From Verrucomicrobiota bacterium (GTDB lineage: Bacteria; Verrucomicrobiota; Verrucomicrobiia; Verrucomicrobiales; Verrucomicrobiaceae): a DNA stretch of 40,469 nt. The position numbers were made by a program, and so were the translations under genes. A model generated the notes under the pieces. That model worked only from the letters and a program-made list of their open reading frames with translations, had not been told where the DNA came from and did not search any database. This document shows, in pieces, positions 26,414-35,154 of this stretch (within the stretch, counting starts at the first letter, position 1; each line of letters starts with the position of its first letter). The DNA lies in NCBI GenBank assembly GCA_963204975.1, contig CAUJJC010000332.1, positions 1 to 40,469 of the forward strand, written 5' to 3'.

Positions 26414-27742
26414 ATGATCCAATCGCTCTCGCGCTCCGGGGGCCGGACTGCCACTGCTTATGCAGGGGCCGCCGGTCTGTTTTTGTTGTCCTCATCTCCT
26501 GCTCGCGCAGCTGATGCCTCCACCATCAACAGCGGCGACACGGCCTGGCTGTTGGTCTCCACAGCCCTCGTGCTGTTCATGATGATACCTGGGCTGGCCA
26601 TGTTTTACGCCGGGCTGGTGCGGTCGAAGAACGTGCTCTCGATCTTCATGCAGTGCTTCGCGCTTACTGCCGTGCTCAGTCTTGTCTGGCTGGTTTGCGG
26701 CTACTCGCTGAGCTTCTCCGATGGCAATGCTTTCATCGGCGGGCTGTCGAATGCATTCCTCAATGGCATCACGCCGGACACCGTGCGCAGCGACTGCAAG
26801 ACCATCCCGCAGCTCCTGCACTTTGCCTACCAGATGATGTTCTTCCTCATCACGCCCGGCCTCTTCATCGGTGCCTTCGCCGAGCGCATGAAGTTCAAGG
26901 CCGTCATGATCTTTTCCGTGCTCTGGAGCCTCCTCGTCTATGTGCCCTGCTGCTACGGCGTCTGGCACAAGGCGGGTGAATTTCTCGGCCTCACCGGCGT
27001 GATCGATCTCGCGGGTGGCATCGTCGTCCACATCACCGCCGGAGTCGCCGCCCTCATCGCCTGTGTCATGGTCGGTCCGCGCAAAGGCTTCCCCAACACC
27101 CAGATGCCACCGCACAACCTGGCCACTACCATCGCAGGTGCAGGCATGCTTTGGGTCGGCTGGTTCGGCTTCAATGCCGGCAGCCAGCTTGCCGCCAATG
27201 GCAGTGCCGCAATGACCCTCGTCGTCACCCATCTCTCCGCTTGCGCCGCCTGTGTGGTCTGGGCGGTCATTGAAAAGGTGAAACTCGGCAAGTCCAGTGC
27301 CCTGGGCATTGCGACCGGTTCCATCGCTGGTCTGGCAGCCATCACCCCAGCCTCTGGAAAGGTGGGTCCCATCGGTGCTATCTGCATCGGCAGCATCTCC
27401 GCCTTCGTCTGCTGGCTGGCCTGTGCGAAGCTGAAGAAAAAGTTCAACTACGATGACGCCCTCGACGTCTTCGGCGTCCACGGCGTCGGCGGCTTCATCG
27501 GCACCGTCCTGGTCGCCGTCTTTGGATCGAAGTCCTTTGCGGGTGGCCTTGGCGACTTCGCCATTGGCCAGCAGCTCGTCACCCAACTCCTCGCCTCCCT
27601 CTACACCATCATCCTTTCCGGCGTCGTGAGCGTGGTCCTGCTCAAGGTGCTCGACAAGACCATCGGCCTGCGCGTTTCACCCGAGCAGGAGAACACCGGC
27701 CTCGACCTCGCCGAACATGGCGAGGAGGCTTACAACCACTGA
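26414..27742 (+). CDS. amt: Ammonium transporter, Amt/AmtB family
   Basis: 442 residues. The N-terminus is a cleavable signal peptide ending SSPARA-AD, as in Gram-negative AmtB proteins. About eleven membrane segments follow, and the protein would conduct ammonium across the inner membrane. Family hallmarks: DTAWLLVSTALVLFMMIPG-A-FYAGLVR at the start of the transporter core; the conserved Asp (D198) in the IDLAGGIVVH segment; and the pore twin histidines H206 (VVHITAG) and H356 (FGVHGVGG). The FNAGSQLAANG segment is also typical. The C-terminal cytoplasmic tail is short and ends NTGLDLAEHGEEAYNH. No glnK/PII gene is adjacent, since a terminator follows directly. The start is the ATG giving a complete signal peptide; its Shine-Dalgarno is weak. 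Confidence 0.96.
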   Translation: MIQSLSRSGGRTATAYAGAAGLFLLSSSPARAADASTINSGDTAWLLVSTALVLFMMIPGLAMFYAGLVRSKNVLSIFMQCFALTAVLSLVWLVCGYSLSFSDGNAFIGGLSNAFLNGITPDTVRSDCKTIPQLLHFAYQMMFFLITPGLFIGAFAERMKFKAVMIFSVLWSLLVYVPCCYGVWHKAGEFLGLTGVIDLAGGIVVHITAGVAALIACVMVGPRKGFPNTQMPPHNLATTIAGAGMLWVGWFGFNAGSQLAANGSAAMTLVVTHLSACAACVVWAVIEKVKLGKSSALGIATGSIAGLAAITPASGKVGPIGAICIGSISAFVCWLACAKLKKKFNYDDALDVFGVHGVGGFIGTVLVAVFGSKSFAGGLGDFAIGQQLVTQLLASLYTIILSGVVSVVLLKVLDKTIGLRVSPEQENTGLDLAEHGEEAYNH

Positions 27743-27756
27743 TCGCACCCACTGGC

Positions 27757-27780
27757 GCGCCCGGCAGACCCGCCGGGCGC
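27757..27780 (+). terminator. GC-rich perfect hairpin downstream of amt
   Basis: A perfect 9-base-pair inverted repeat, GCGCCCGGC / GCCGGGCGC, with a six-base loop (AGACCC), starting 15 bases after the amt stop. No T tract follows, so alone it is more likely an RNA-stabilising or accessory hairpin in front of the real terminator. Confidence 0.5.
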
Positions 27781-27803
27781 TGAGTGTCGGTGCCCTCTCC
27801 ATC

Positions 27804-27842
27804 AACCGCGCGTCTCGCAGAAGCAGGACGCGCGGTTTTTTT
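27804..27842 (+). terminator. Rho-independent terminator of amt
   Basis: AACCGCGCGTC and GACGCGCGGTT form a perfect stem of 9 GC-rich pairs extended by two A-T pairs, with a 12-base loop (27815-27826). A run of seven T (27836-27842) follows. This is the best terminator in the window and marks amt as monocistronic. Confidence 0.92.
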
Positions 27843-28112
27843 GTTCACCGTGCGGAAGGACGTTTCATGACAGGGGTCTCCGATGAGTAGGGCACTTGCG
27901 CCCACTGATCTTCTTGCACGCGTCATAGCCGCAGCTCACAGCGAAAGGGTTTTGCTACCATCTCCCATCCTGCATCTCCACACTCCCTGCATCTTTTGCC
28001 AGATAGGCATTGATAGCCAGCGTCAGCCCAGAACATGAACAACGCGACGCAAATCACACATTCTTTGTCGTGGCATCCACGATAACCGCTGGCTGTTTCT
28101 TGCGTCATGTCA

Positions 28113-28220
28113 TTCAACGCGAATGACCACGAATTTTGACGAATGACCGCAAATCCATTCGCCTCGCCTTGCGGCACTATTTGCGGCCATTCATTCATAT
28201 TCTTCTTCATTCGCGTTAAA
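28113..28220. repeat. Long imperfect palindrome (REP/MITE-like)
   Basis: Two 39-base arms, 28116-28154 and 28179-28217, are inverted copies matching at 31 of 39 positions, separated by a 24-base loop. The outer ends (AACGCGAATGA) and inner ends (CCGCAAAT) pair best. GAATGACC-type words recur within the left arm (28121-28128 and 28141-28148), and a smaller perfect dyad GTCATTC/GAATGAC with a 5-base loop sits at 28109-28127. No open frame or target-site duplication was established. It could be an interspersed extragenic palindrome or a small non-autonomous element. Confidence 0.7.
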
Positions 28221-28248
28221 AAACTCTCAGCGCTCCACCCCTAGCCCC

Positions 28249-29133
28249 ATGCCCAAACTCGCCGCCTTCCCGAAAGCCTTCATGGTCGCCCTTTGCAAAG
28301 AAGGGACGATGACCGTCTCCGAATGGATCAAGCTCGCCTCCGCGCTCGATGTGCAGGGCCTGGAGTGGTATGCGGGTTTCCTGGAGATGGCCGATGAGAA
28401 AAACTGGCTGCGCTTTCGCCAGGAGGTCGAGGACACCGGCAAGGTCATCCCGATGATGTGCTGCTCGCCCGACTTCACGCATCCCGATGCCGCGTTCCGC
28501 GAAAAGGAGATCGCGAAGCAAAAACGCTGGATCGATATGACGCACACGCTCGGCGGCAGTTACTGCCGCGTGCTCAGCGGCCAGCGCAGGCCCGAGCTGA
28601 GCATCGACGAGGGTGTGAAGCTTGCTGCCGACTCCATCCATGCCTGCCTGCCTTATGCGCAGGAGCGTGGCATCACGCTCATCATCGAAAACCACTACAA
28701 GGACGACTTCTGGGAGTATCCCGAGTTCGCGCAGAAGATGGATGTCTTCTGCAAGCTCGTGGATGCCGTGAATCACCCGAACTTCGGCGTGAACTACGAC
28801 CCCTCGAACACCTACCTCGCCGGTGAGGACCCCATCGAGCTGCTGAAGCGCGTGTCGCATCGCGTCGTCACCATGCACGCCAGTGATCGCTACCTCGCCG
28901 AGGGCACCATCGAAGACCTCCGCAAAGAAGAAGGCGGCGCGCAAGGCTACGCCAAACGTCTCCGCCACGGCGAGATCGGCAAAGGCCTCAATGACTACGA
29001 CGCCATCTTCACCGAACTGAAGAGCAAGGGCTTCGATGGCTGGATCAGCATCGAAGACGGCGTCGATGGCATGGAGCAGCTCGCTAGGAGCGTCGATTTT
29101 CTGAAGCGGAAGATCGCGCAGCACTGGCCATGA
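28249..29133 (+). CDS. Sugar phosphate isomerase/epimerase family protein (TIM barrel)
   Basis: 294 residues of the xylose-isomerase-like TIM barrel family (AP_endonuc_2, PF01261), which includes IolE- and hydroxypyruvate-isomerase-like enzymes. No signal peptide, so probably cytoplasmic. The likely metal ligands are in order: E147 in LIIENH, D184 in VNYDPSNT, H210 in VTMHASD and E269 in ISIEDGVDG. Length and order are complete. The ATG at 28249 precedes a typical first strand; the upstream region is occupied by the palindrome. The exact substrate is not deducible. The C-terminal sequence FLKRKIAQHWP is echoed in a remnant at about 35160-35243. Confidence 0.88.
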   Translation: MPKLAAFPKAFMVALCKEGTMTVSEWIKLASALDVQGLEWYAGFLEMADEKNWLRFRQEVEDTGKVIPMMCCSPDFTHPDAAFREKEIAKQKRWIDMTHTLGGSYCRVLSGQRRPELSIDEGVKLAADSIHACLPYAQERGITLIIENHYKDDFWEYPEFAQKMDVFCKLVDAVNHPNFGVNYDPSNTYLAGEDPIELLKRVSHRVVTMHASDRYLAEGTIEDLRKEEGGAQGYAKRLRHGEIGKGLNDYDAIFTELKSKGFDGWISIEDGVDGMEQLARSVDFLKRKIAQHWP

Positions 29134-29242
29134 GTTGTCGAGAGTCCGCTGTGTTACATGGGAGAATGTTGTGAGATAATCACTTTAGGGTTTGCCATGA
29201 GTGGCTTGCAGCGCGCAGATCGAAGCGCCATGCTGAGCAACC

Positions 29243-29809
29243 GTGGAAAAGGACGTGCATCCAGCAACGCCGAAGGAGCCAGTTTCATCTTCACAACTAC
29301 TTCCGCTCGTCTATGACGAGCTGCGGCGGCTGGCGCGTGGGCAGATGGTGGGAGAGTATGGGCCACAGACGATCTCGGCAACGGTGCTGGTGCATGAGGC
29401 TTGGTTGCGGGTCTCGCGGGACAAGGAACAGTGCTGGGAAAGTCGTCGGCATTTTCTAGGTGCGGCGGCGCAGGCGATGCGGTGTGTTTTGATCAATCGC
29501 GCCCGTGACAAGAAGCGGCTGAAGCGCGGGGGTGAGGATGCGGAGCGGGTGGACCTTGATGCGCTGGGTGACATGGATGCCGCGTTGGTCTTCGATGCGC
29601 CGGATGAGGAACTGCTGGCGGTGGATGAGGCGCTGGACCGGCTGACGGCGGAGGATGCCTTGGCGGGTGAGATCGTTCGGCTGCGCTACTTCGCGGGGCT
29701 CACCTGGCCAGAGATCGCGGAGGTGACGGGCATGTCAGAGCGGGATTTGAACCGCCAATGGGCTTTTGCGAGAGCTTGGCTGCGGGATGCGATGGAGAAG
29801 CCGGACTAG
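29243..29809 (+). CDS. ECF-type RNA polymerase sigma factor
   Basis: 188 residues beginning at a GTG; an in-frame stop nine bases upstream rules out a longer form. It matches the ECF_sigma (PF07638) / Sig-70_X6 group common in Planctomycetes and Verrucomicrobia. Region 2 runs through LLPLVYDELRRLARGQM, VLVHEAWLRVS and HFLGAAAQAMRCVLINRARD. Region 4 includes EIVRLRYFAGLTWPEIAEVT and the recognition-helix stretch SERDLNRQWAFARAWL. No anti-sigma gene adjoins. Instead a Ser/Thr kinase gene starts about 70 bases downstream on the same strand. ECF factors paired with Ser/Thr kinases are known to be activated by phosphorylation in at least one case (EcfP/PknT of Vibrio); the same logic is inferred here. 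Confidence 0.92.
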   Translation: MEKDVHPATPKEPVSSSQLLPLVYDELRRLARGQMVGEYGPQTISATVLVHEAWLRVSRDKEQCWESRRHFLGAAAQAMRCVLINRARDKKRLKRGGEDAERVDLDALGDMDAALVFDAPDEELLAVDEALDRLTAEDALAGEIVRLRYFAGLTWPEIAEVTGMSERDLNRQWAFARAWLRDAMEKPD

Positions 29810-29881
29810 AACGAAACAGCCTCTTGCAAAAACTTTGCCGGTTTCGTGCTCCGATGGGGCATGATCTCCAGAACCACGCTT

Positions 29882-32800
29882 ATGTCCGCCTCCGATCCCG
29901 CCGCCGCCTCCAGCCGTGAGAAAGAAATCTTCATGGCCGCACTCGATGTGGACGATCCCGCCGCTCAGGCGGCTTATCTGGACTCCGCCTGCGCCGGTGA
30001 TGCGGACCTCCGGGCTCGCGTTGAGCGGCTGCTGGGCCTGGAGGCGGATTCGCGGTCCTTTTTACAACCTCCCTCCATGATGCGAAAGGGCGTGGAGGCC
30101 CTCGAAGAGCCTGATTTCGATGCCACGATCCAACTCGCCCCCGCCGCACTGCCGCGGCAGATCGTGCCACCGCCTATCTCTGCCTCGGCGGCGAATCCTG
30201 ACTCGCCCGTGCCGTTTGTTTTCGGCCGGCGCATCGCCCAGGGCGGCATGGGGGCGATCCTCGAGGCCAGCGATTGCAAGCTGGGCCGCACCATCGCGGT
30301 GAAGATCATGCTTTCCGAGGCGGCATGCAGTGAGGACCAAAAGCAGCGCTTCATTCAGGAGGCCGCCGTGCTCGGCAGGTTGGAGCACCCAAATATCGTG
30401 CCCATCCACGACCTCGGCCGCGATTCGGAAGGCTCTCTTTACTACACCATGAAGCTGGTGAAGGGCCGCACGCTCCAGCGCATCCTCGACGATCTGCGCC
30501 ACGAGGACAAAGAGGCGCTGGAGCATTACACGCTCGACCGCCTGCTCACCATCTTCCGCAAGGTGTGCGACGCGCTGGCCTTTGCCCATGCGCAAAAGAT
30601 CATCCACCGCGATCTGAAGCCGGAAAACATCATGGTGGGCGAGTTCGGCGAGGTGCTCGTCATGGACTGGGGTATTGCGAAGGTATTGGGACAATCAGAC
30701 CATGAGACAATCAGACAAGGAGATGCTGCTGCGGTTCCTGTCTCATTGTCTCCAAGTCTCCCTGTCTCACCGTCTTCCCTATCCGGCACGCTCGAAGGCG
30801 CGGTGATGGGCACGCCGCAATACATGAGCCCGGAGCAGGCGCTCGGGCAGGTCACGGACATGGATGCCCGCTCGGACATCTTCTCCCTCGGCGGCATCCT
30901 CTACGCTATCCTCACCCTGCGCCCGCCGGTGGAGGGCAAGGATGTGTGGGAGGTGATCGAAAAAGTCAGCACGGCCCGCATCGCCGCGCCGACGACCTTT
31001 GGAGCCACCACCACGGGCACGGGCAAAGCGAAAGCCAAGGGTGAAGTGCTCGAAGCGAAGAAAATCACCCCGCTGCCGCACATGCCGGGCGGTCGGGTGC
31101 CGAATGCGCTCTCCGCCGTGGCGATGAAGGCCCTGACGCTCGACAAAACGAAGCGCTACCAGGACATCGCCGCCTTCAGCGCGGACATCGAGGCGTATCA
31201 GGGCGGTTTTGCCACCACCGCGGAGCAGGCAGGGCTGGCAAAGCAGATCGCCCTCCTCATCAAGCGCAACAAAGGCATCTTCACCACCGCAGCGGCGGCC
31301 TGGCTGCTGATCACCGGACTCGCGGTGTGGTTCGTCTTCAATCTCCGGGCGAAGGAGCAGCGTGCGACGCAGGCCGAAGTCATCGCCGTGCAGGAGCGGG
31401 AGACGGCACGGCAGGCGCTGGCGAAGTCGCAGCTCGACGTCGCGGAAAAAGAATTCGAGCGAGGCAAATTCGTCGAGTCGCAAAAGATCCTCGGTGAGAC
31501 GCCGGAGAGTTTTCGCGATGCAAACTGGCGCTTCCTCCAGGCCCACTCGCGCGATTTCACCGCGCAGCTTTCCCTTGGCTTGACATATGGGTCCGTGAAT
31601 CGGCTACAGTTTCTACCCCAGGGAGATCGTTTCGCGGTCAGACGTTGGGGCGGCGTCATCGGCGTTTTCACCGTCGCGGGCCGTCAGATCGGCGGCTGGA
31701 TTCCGGTGAGCGGGGGCAAATACGATGCCTTCGGGATCGACCGCAGCGGGGACAGGATGGCTTTCCCGGTGTCGGCCAGCGAGATCGCGGTGCAAGAGGT
31801 GGCCACCGGCAAACTCGTGGGCCGCTGGCCCTGTGAACCCGGTGAGAGCAAGAACGTGCTTCTGAGTCCCGATGGCGGGACGGTGCTGGTCTCCTGTGGC
31901 AATCAACTCATCGCCTATGCCGCGCAGACGGGTGCGCCGCTCTGGACGCAGCCGAACAGCTGGGTCGCCCCTGCCTTCAGCCCGGATGGCCGGACGGTGG
32001 CGGTGCTCGCAGCCAAGGAGGGACTGAATTTAAAAGTTCAGCTTCTCGACGCGATCACCGGCGCCGTGCGCAGCACGCTCGAAGCGACGGCGGATAATCC
32101 CGCCAAGACGACCCTGCAATTCAACCAAGCTGGCGACCAACTCGCCTGCCTCGGCGAGGACGAAGTGATCCTCTGGAACGCGAAGACGACTGCGAAAATC
32201 CGCGCCCTCCATTTTCCCGGAGAAAATGTGAAGCTGCTCAATCCGAGTGGCACCACGGTGGCCACCATCAATGGCAGCCGCATCCGCCTGTGGGACACGA
32301 CGACCGGGCGTTTGCTCCGCTCCCTCCATGGAGCCAGCACTATTGTCCACGATGTCGCCTTCAGCCCCGACGAAAAGCTGCTCATTTCGGGGCACGATGT
32401 CGGCGTGGTGAATGTCTGGCCGGTCCGGCTTGATGAAGGAATCGCGTCGGCGCGCGTGGAGCCCAGCAACGGACGCCGCGTCTTGTTTGGTCGCGACGGG
32501 ACCGGATTCTACGCCCTTGCAGGGCGCACCATCGCAGCCTTGGAAACGCGGAGCGGCATCCAGAGATGGAAGTTTTTGTCCGAGCGCCTGCGCTTTCTCG
32601 ATCTGGCCGTGCATCCTTCCGACGGGACCATCATCCTGTCCGAGCAGAACAAACCGACGCTGACCCGCCTGTCTTCCGCCGGGGAGGCACCAGAAGCGTT
32701 TGTCTCCATCACGAATCCGAGCCTAAAGTTCAACCGCAGCGGCCAACTCCTCCTAGCTGCCGCTGGTGCTTCATTTAGCGTGTTCGAATACTCCTCGGGC

Positions 32801-35152
32801 AAAGAGCGGCAGAAGATCACCCTCGACAAGACCAGCCAGCCTTTCGCCGCCTTCTGCCTCGACGATGCCGCCGTGGCCACCGCCGCGAGCGCCGGTGGGA
32901 TCACGGTCTGGGATTGGCAGGCGGGCAAGCCGCTGCGCCAGATCGAGGCCGCGCAGACCGGCAGCATCGGGTGCCTCACTTCCAGCCCCGACGGCTTGCA
33001 CCTCGCCACCGGCGGGCCCGACCGCTGGATTCGTATTTGGGACGCAGCCACGGGCAGACTGGAGGCCGCCTTCCGCGCGCACTGGGAAGGCGTGCGCTGC
33101 CTGAAGTTCAGCCCCGATGGGCGCGAAATCCTCAGCGGCAGTGAAGACGGCAGCGTGCGCATCCATGACGCCGCGACCGGCGAGGAAGCGCTCGCCTTCT
33201 ACGGCCTCACAGCACCCGTGGCGGATGTGGACATCAGTGCCGACGGCACACAGATCGCCGCCATCAGCACTGACGGCTTCACGCAGGTCTGGGACCGCCA
33301 GCGCTCCAGCGCCGCCGCCCTGCTGCCGAAGAAGCCAAGACCTGTGTTGCCAAAAGATGCCGACGGCTGGGAAGACCTCCTCGCCCAACTCACCGAGGCC
33401 AAGGTCGCGGAGATTGGCAACGGCTGGAGCCTGAAAAACGGCGAGCTTTTCAGCCCGAACAAGATTGAGGCGACGCTGCCGCTGCCCGGCGAAGTGTCCG
33501 GCACCAGCTACTCGGTGCGCGTGAAGCTGCGGCAACTTCCCGCGAAGAGGGTTTTCCACATCGTCCTCCCTGTTGCAGACCGGATGTGTGGATTGGATCT
33601 GGAAGGGCGTTTTGGAGGCATCTACACCGGCTTGGTCTGGGTGAATGGCAAGTATGGCAAAAACCTGCCAGGCACTGTGGAAGGCAAGCTGGTGAACGAC
33701 ACCGAGCCGCACGACCTGGAAGTGACCGTGCGTCTCGACGGAGCAAACGCGACCATCACCACCACGCTCGACGGCAAGCCGCTCTACGAATGGACCGGCC
33801 CCACCGCCGCCCTCAGCCAGCACACAGATTGGGCCACCACCGAGCCCGGTGACCTCGCCCTCGGCACTAACGAAGCAGGCTGGGCAGTGTCGTCGGTGAA
33901 GCTGAAGCGGCTGGAGGCTGGAGGGCCCAATCCAGAGCCAAAACCCGCAGCACCGAAGGCCATCTCAAACGCAAGCGCCAGCTCCGCCGCCCTGCCGGTC
34001 GAGAAACCGAAGCCGACTCTTCCAAAAGATGCCGACGGCTGGGAAGACCTGCTCGCCTCGCTCACCCCAGAGCAGGTCGAGAAGACTGGCAAGGGATGGA
34101 GATTCAAGGATGGCGAGCTCTTCAGCCCAAACGCAAATTTTGCGACACTGCCGCTGCCCGGCGAAGTGTCAGTGTCCGGCACCAGCTACTCGGTGCGCGT
34201 GAAGCTGCGGCAGCTCCCTACGAAGAACGTCTTCTACATCACCCTGCCGGTCGCGGACCGGATGTGTGGGTTCGAACTGGAAGGGCGTCCCCATCCTGGC
34301 ATCTTCACCGGCCTGTCACTGGTGAATGGCAAGAACGGAAAAAACCTGCCCGGAGTCGTGGAGGGCAAACAGGTGAACGACACCGAGCCGCACGACCTGG
34401 AAGTGACCGTGCGCCTCGACGGCGCGAACGCCACCATCGCCGCCACACTTGACGGCCAGCCGCTCTACGAATGGACCGGCCCCACCGCCGCCCTCAGTCA
34501 GTTCAAGCTTTGGGCCACCACCAAGCCCGGCTCCCTCGCCCTCGGCACCTGGGGCGGCGGCTGGGTGGTGTCGGAGGTGAAGCTGAAGCGGCTCTTGCTT
34601 CCCTCCGCGAAGGCCAACGCGCCTGCTTTGCCAGCCTCGCCCCCGGCCCGTGAGTTCAAGACTGGCGAATGGATTCCCCCGGCCCCGAGCCAGGAGCCTC
34701 TGCGCAAGCAAGGCACCTTCGTCGAGGTCTCACGCGATGCGGAGTATCAGGTGCAGCCCCTCGGCTACACGAGTAACGAAGGCATCCAGCAACTCCTGGC
34801 TGGCCTGCCTGAGGGGCAGAAGCTCGACTGGGCATTTCATACTCAGTATCAGCCGGAAGAAGCCAACCAGCCGCACATCATCATCCGCCTCAAGAAGCCA
34901 GCCAACCTCCGGCAGGTCGCCGTGGAAAACAGGCGTTGGGCGGAGTTCCATGAGCGAGCGAAGGGCCTCACCCTCTGGCTCTCCGCCGATGGCCAGGAGT
35001 GGCGTCAGGTCTGGCAGGCAGAAAACCCGCAAGCCGAGTGGCTCATCGAGCTCGGCACCGGTCAGCAAGCCCAATACCTCAAACTCGGCCTGCCCGGCAA
35101 AGGCATACTCCACCTCCGGGAAGTCGTCGTGTATGGGGATGGCCAGCCGTAG
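29882..35152 (+). CDS. Transmembrane Ser/Thr protein kinase with WD40 propeller and sensor domains
   Basis: About 1756 residues from the ATG at 29882, chosen because related proteins begin close to the ASSREKEIF motif; a GTG at 29846 and an ATG at 29861 are also possible. The N-terminal helical segment is followed by a kinase domain (about 109-430): glycine loop QGGMG, K141, HRDLKPEN with D244, D262 in DWG (not DFG), and MSPEQ. The segment between DWG and MSPEQ is lengthened by about 30 residues. A transmembrane helix lies near 468-487, then a coiled coil, then WD40-like repeats (about 560-1143; SPDG motifs, DAATGR). Two near-identical DUF1080/LamG-like domains follow (1152-1346 and 1377-1572), then a discoidin-like C-terminal domain (about 1607-1757). 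The kinase would face the cytoplasm and the rest the periplasm. It probably forms an operon with the ECF sigma gene. Confidence 0.92.
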   Translation: MSASDPAAASSREKEIFMAALDVDDPAAQAAYLDSACAGDADLRARVERLLGLEADSRSFLQPPSMMRKGVEALEEPDFDATIQLAPAALPRQIVPPPISASAANPDSPVPFVFGRRIAQGGMGAILEASDCKLGRTIAVKIMLSEAACSEDQKQRFIQEAAVLGRLEHPNIVPIHDLGRDSEGSLYYTMKLVKGRTLQRILDDLRHEDKEALEHYTLDRLLTIFRKVCDALAFAHAQKIIHRDLKPENIMVGEFGEVLVMDWGIAKVLGQSDHETIRQGDAAAVPVSLSPSLPVSPSSLSGTLEGAVMGTPQYMSPEQALGQVTDMDARSDIFSLGGILYAILTLRPPVEGKDVWEVIEKVSTARIAAPTTFGATTTGTGKAKAKGEVLEAKKITPLPHMPGGRVPNALSAVAMKALTLDKTKRYQDIAAFSADIEAYQGGFATTAEQAGLAKQIALLIKRNKGIFTTAAAAWLLITGLAVWFVFNLRAKEQRATQAEVIAVQERETARQALAKSQLDVAEKEFERGKFVESQKILGETPESFRDANWRFLQAHSRDFTAQLSLGLTYGSVNRLQFLPQGDRFAVRRWGGVIGVFTVAGRQIGGWIPVSGGKYDAFGIDRSGDRMAFPVSASEIAVQEVATGKLVGRWPCEPGESKNVLLSPDGGTVLVSCGNQLIAYAAQTGAPLWTQPNSWVAPAFSPDGRTVAVLAAKEGLNLKVQLLDAITGAVRSTLEATADNPAKTTLQFNQAGDQLACLGEDEVILWNAKTTAKIRALHFPGENVKLLNPSGTTVATINGSRIRLWDTTTGRLLRSLHGASTIVHDVAFSPDEKLLISGHDVGVVNVWPVRLDEGIASARVEPSNGRRVLFGRDGTGFYALAGRTIAALETRSGIQRWKFLSERLRFLDLAVHPSDGTIILSEQNKPTLTRLSSAGEAPEAFVSITNPSLKFNRSGQLLLAAAGASFSVFEYSSGKERQKITLDKTSQPFAAFCLDDAAVATAASAGGITVWDWQAGKPLRQIEAAQTGSIGCLTSSPDGLHLATGGPDRWIRIWDAATGRLEAAFRAHWEGVRCLKFSPDGREILSGSEDGSVRIHDAATGEEALAFYGLTAPVADVDISADGTQIAAISTDGFTQVWDRQRSSAAALLPKKPRPVLPKDADGWEDLLAQLTEAKVAEIGNGWSLKNGELFSPNKIEATLPLPGEVSGTSYSVRVKLRQLPAKRVFHIVLPVADRMCGLDLEGRFGGIYTGLVWVNGKYGKNLPGTVEGKLVNDTEPHDLEVTVRLDGANATITTTLDGKPLYEWTGPTAALSQHTDWATTEPGDLALGTNEAGWAVSSVKLKRLEAGGPNPEPKPAAPKAISNASASSAALPVEKPKPTLPKDADGWEDLLASLTPEQVEKTGKGWRFKDGELFSPNANFATLPLPGEVSVSGTSYSVRVKLRQLPTKNVFYITLPVADRMCGFELEGRPHPGIFTGLSLVNGKNGKNLPGVVEGKQVNDTEPHDLEVTVRLDGANATIAATLDGQPLYEWTGPTAALSQFKLWATTKPGSLALGTWGGGWVVSEVKLKRLLLPSAKANAPALPASPPAREFKTGEWIPPAPSQEPLRKQGTFVEVSRDAEYQVQPLGYTSNEGIQQLLAGLPEGQKLDWAFHTQYQPEEANQPHIIIRLKKPANLRQVAVENRRWAEFHERAKGLTLWLSADGQEWRQVWQAENPQAEWLIELGTGQQAQYLKLGLPGKGILHLREVVVYGDGQP
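30688..30778 (+). repeat. Repeat-rich insertion in the kinase activation segment
   Basis: The stretch between the DWG motif and GTPQYMSPEQ holds direct copies of ACAATCAGAC (30691-30700, 30707-30716). It also has an imperfect 12-base inverted pair AGACAATCAGAC (30705-30716) / GTCTCATTGTCT (30740-30751) with one mismatch, and pyrimidine-rich GTCTCC-type words to 30775. It encodes a low-complexity Ser/Pro/Leu stretch. The insertion keeps the reading frame. Confidence 0.65.
33350..34600 (+). repeat. Tandem duplication of a DUF1080-like domain inside the kinase gene
   Basis: Two copies begin with an almost identical block (CCAAAAGATGCCGACGGCTG) at 33350 and 34022, a period of 672 bases or 224 codons. 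The encoded domains share most residues: SYSVRVKLRQLP, LPVADRMCG, NDTEPHDLEVTVRLDGANAT, LYEWTGPTAALSQ. The high DNA similarity indicates a fairly recent in-frame duplication. The linker between the copies (about 33920-34010) is Ala/Pro/Ser-rich. Confidence 0.9.
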
Positions 35153-35154
35153 GC

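Larger units (their letters stand above)
27743..28248. other. Intergenic region between amt and the isomerase-like gene
   Basis: This 506-base spacer holds the two amt hairpins (27757-27842), then about 270 bases without recognisable features. A long imperfect palindrome (28113-28220) follows and ends about 28 bases before the next ATG. A 95-codon minus-strand open frame (28210-27923) overlaps the palindrome and does not look like a protein. Confidence 0.6.

Noticed and set aside
26492..27586. 364-codon minus-strand open frame opposite amt
   Set aside because: The plus-strand frame is an unambiguous ammonium transporter with twin histidines; the opposite frame is acidic low-complexity sequence.
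27923..28210. 95-codon minus-strand open frame between amt and the isomerase gene
   Set aside because: It overlaps most of the long palindrome and shows no domain or signal; treated as chance.
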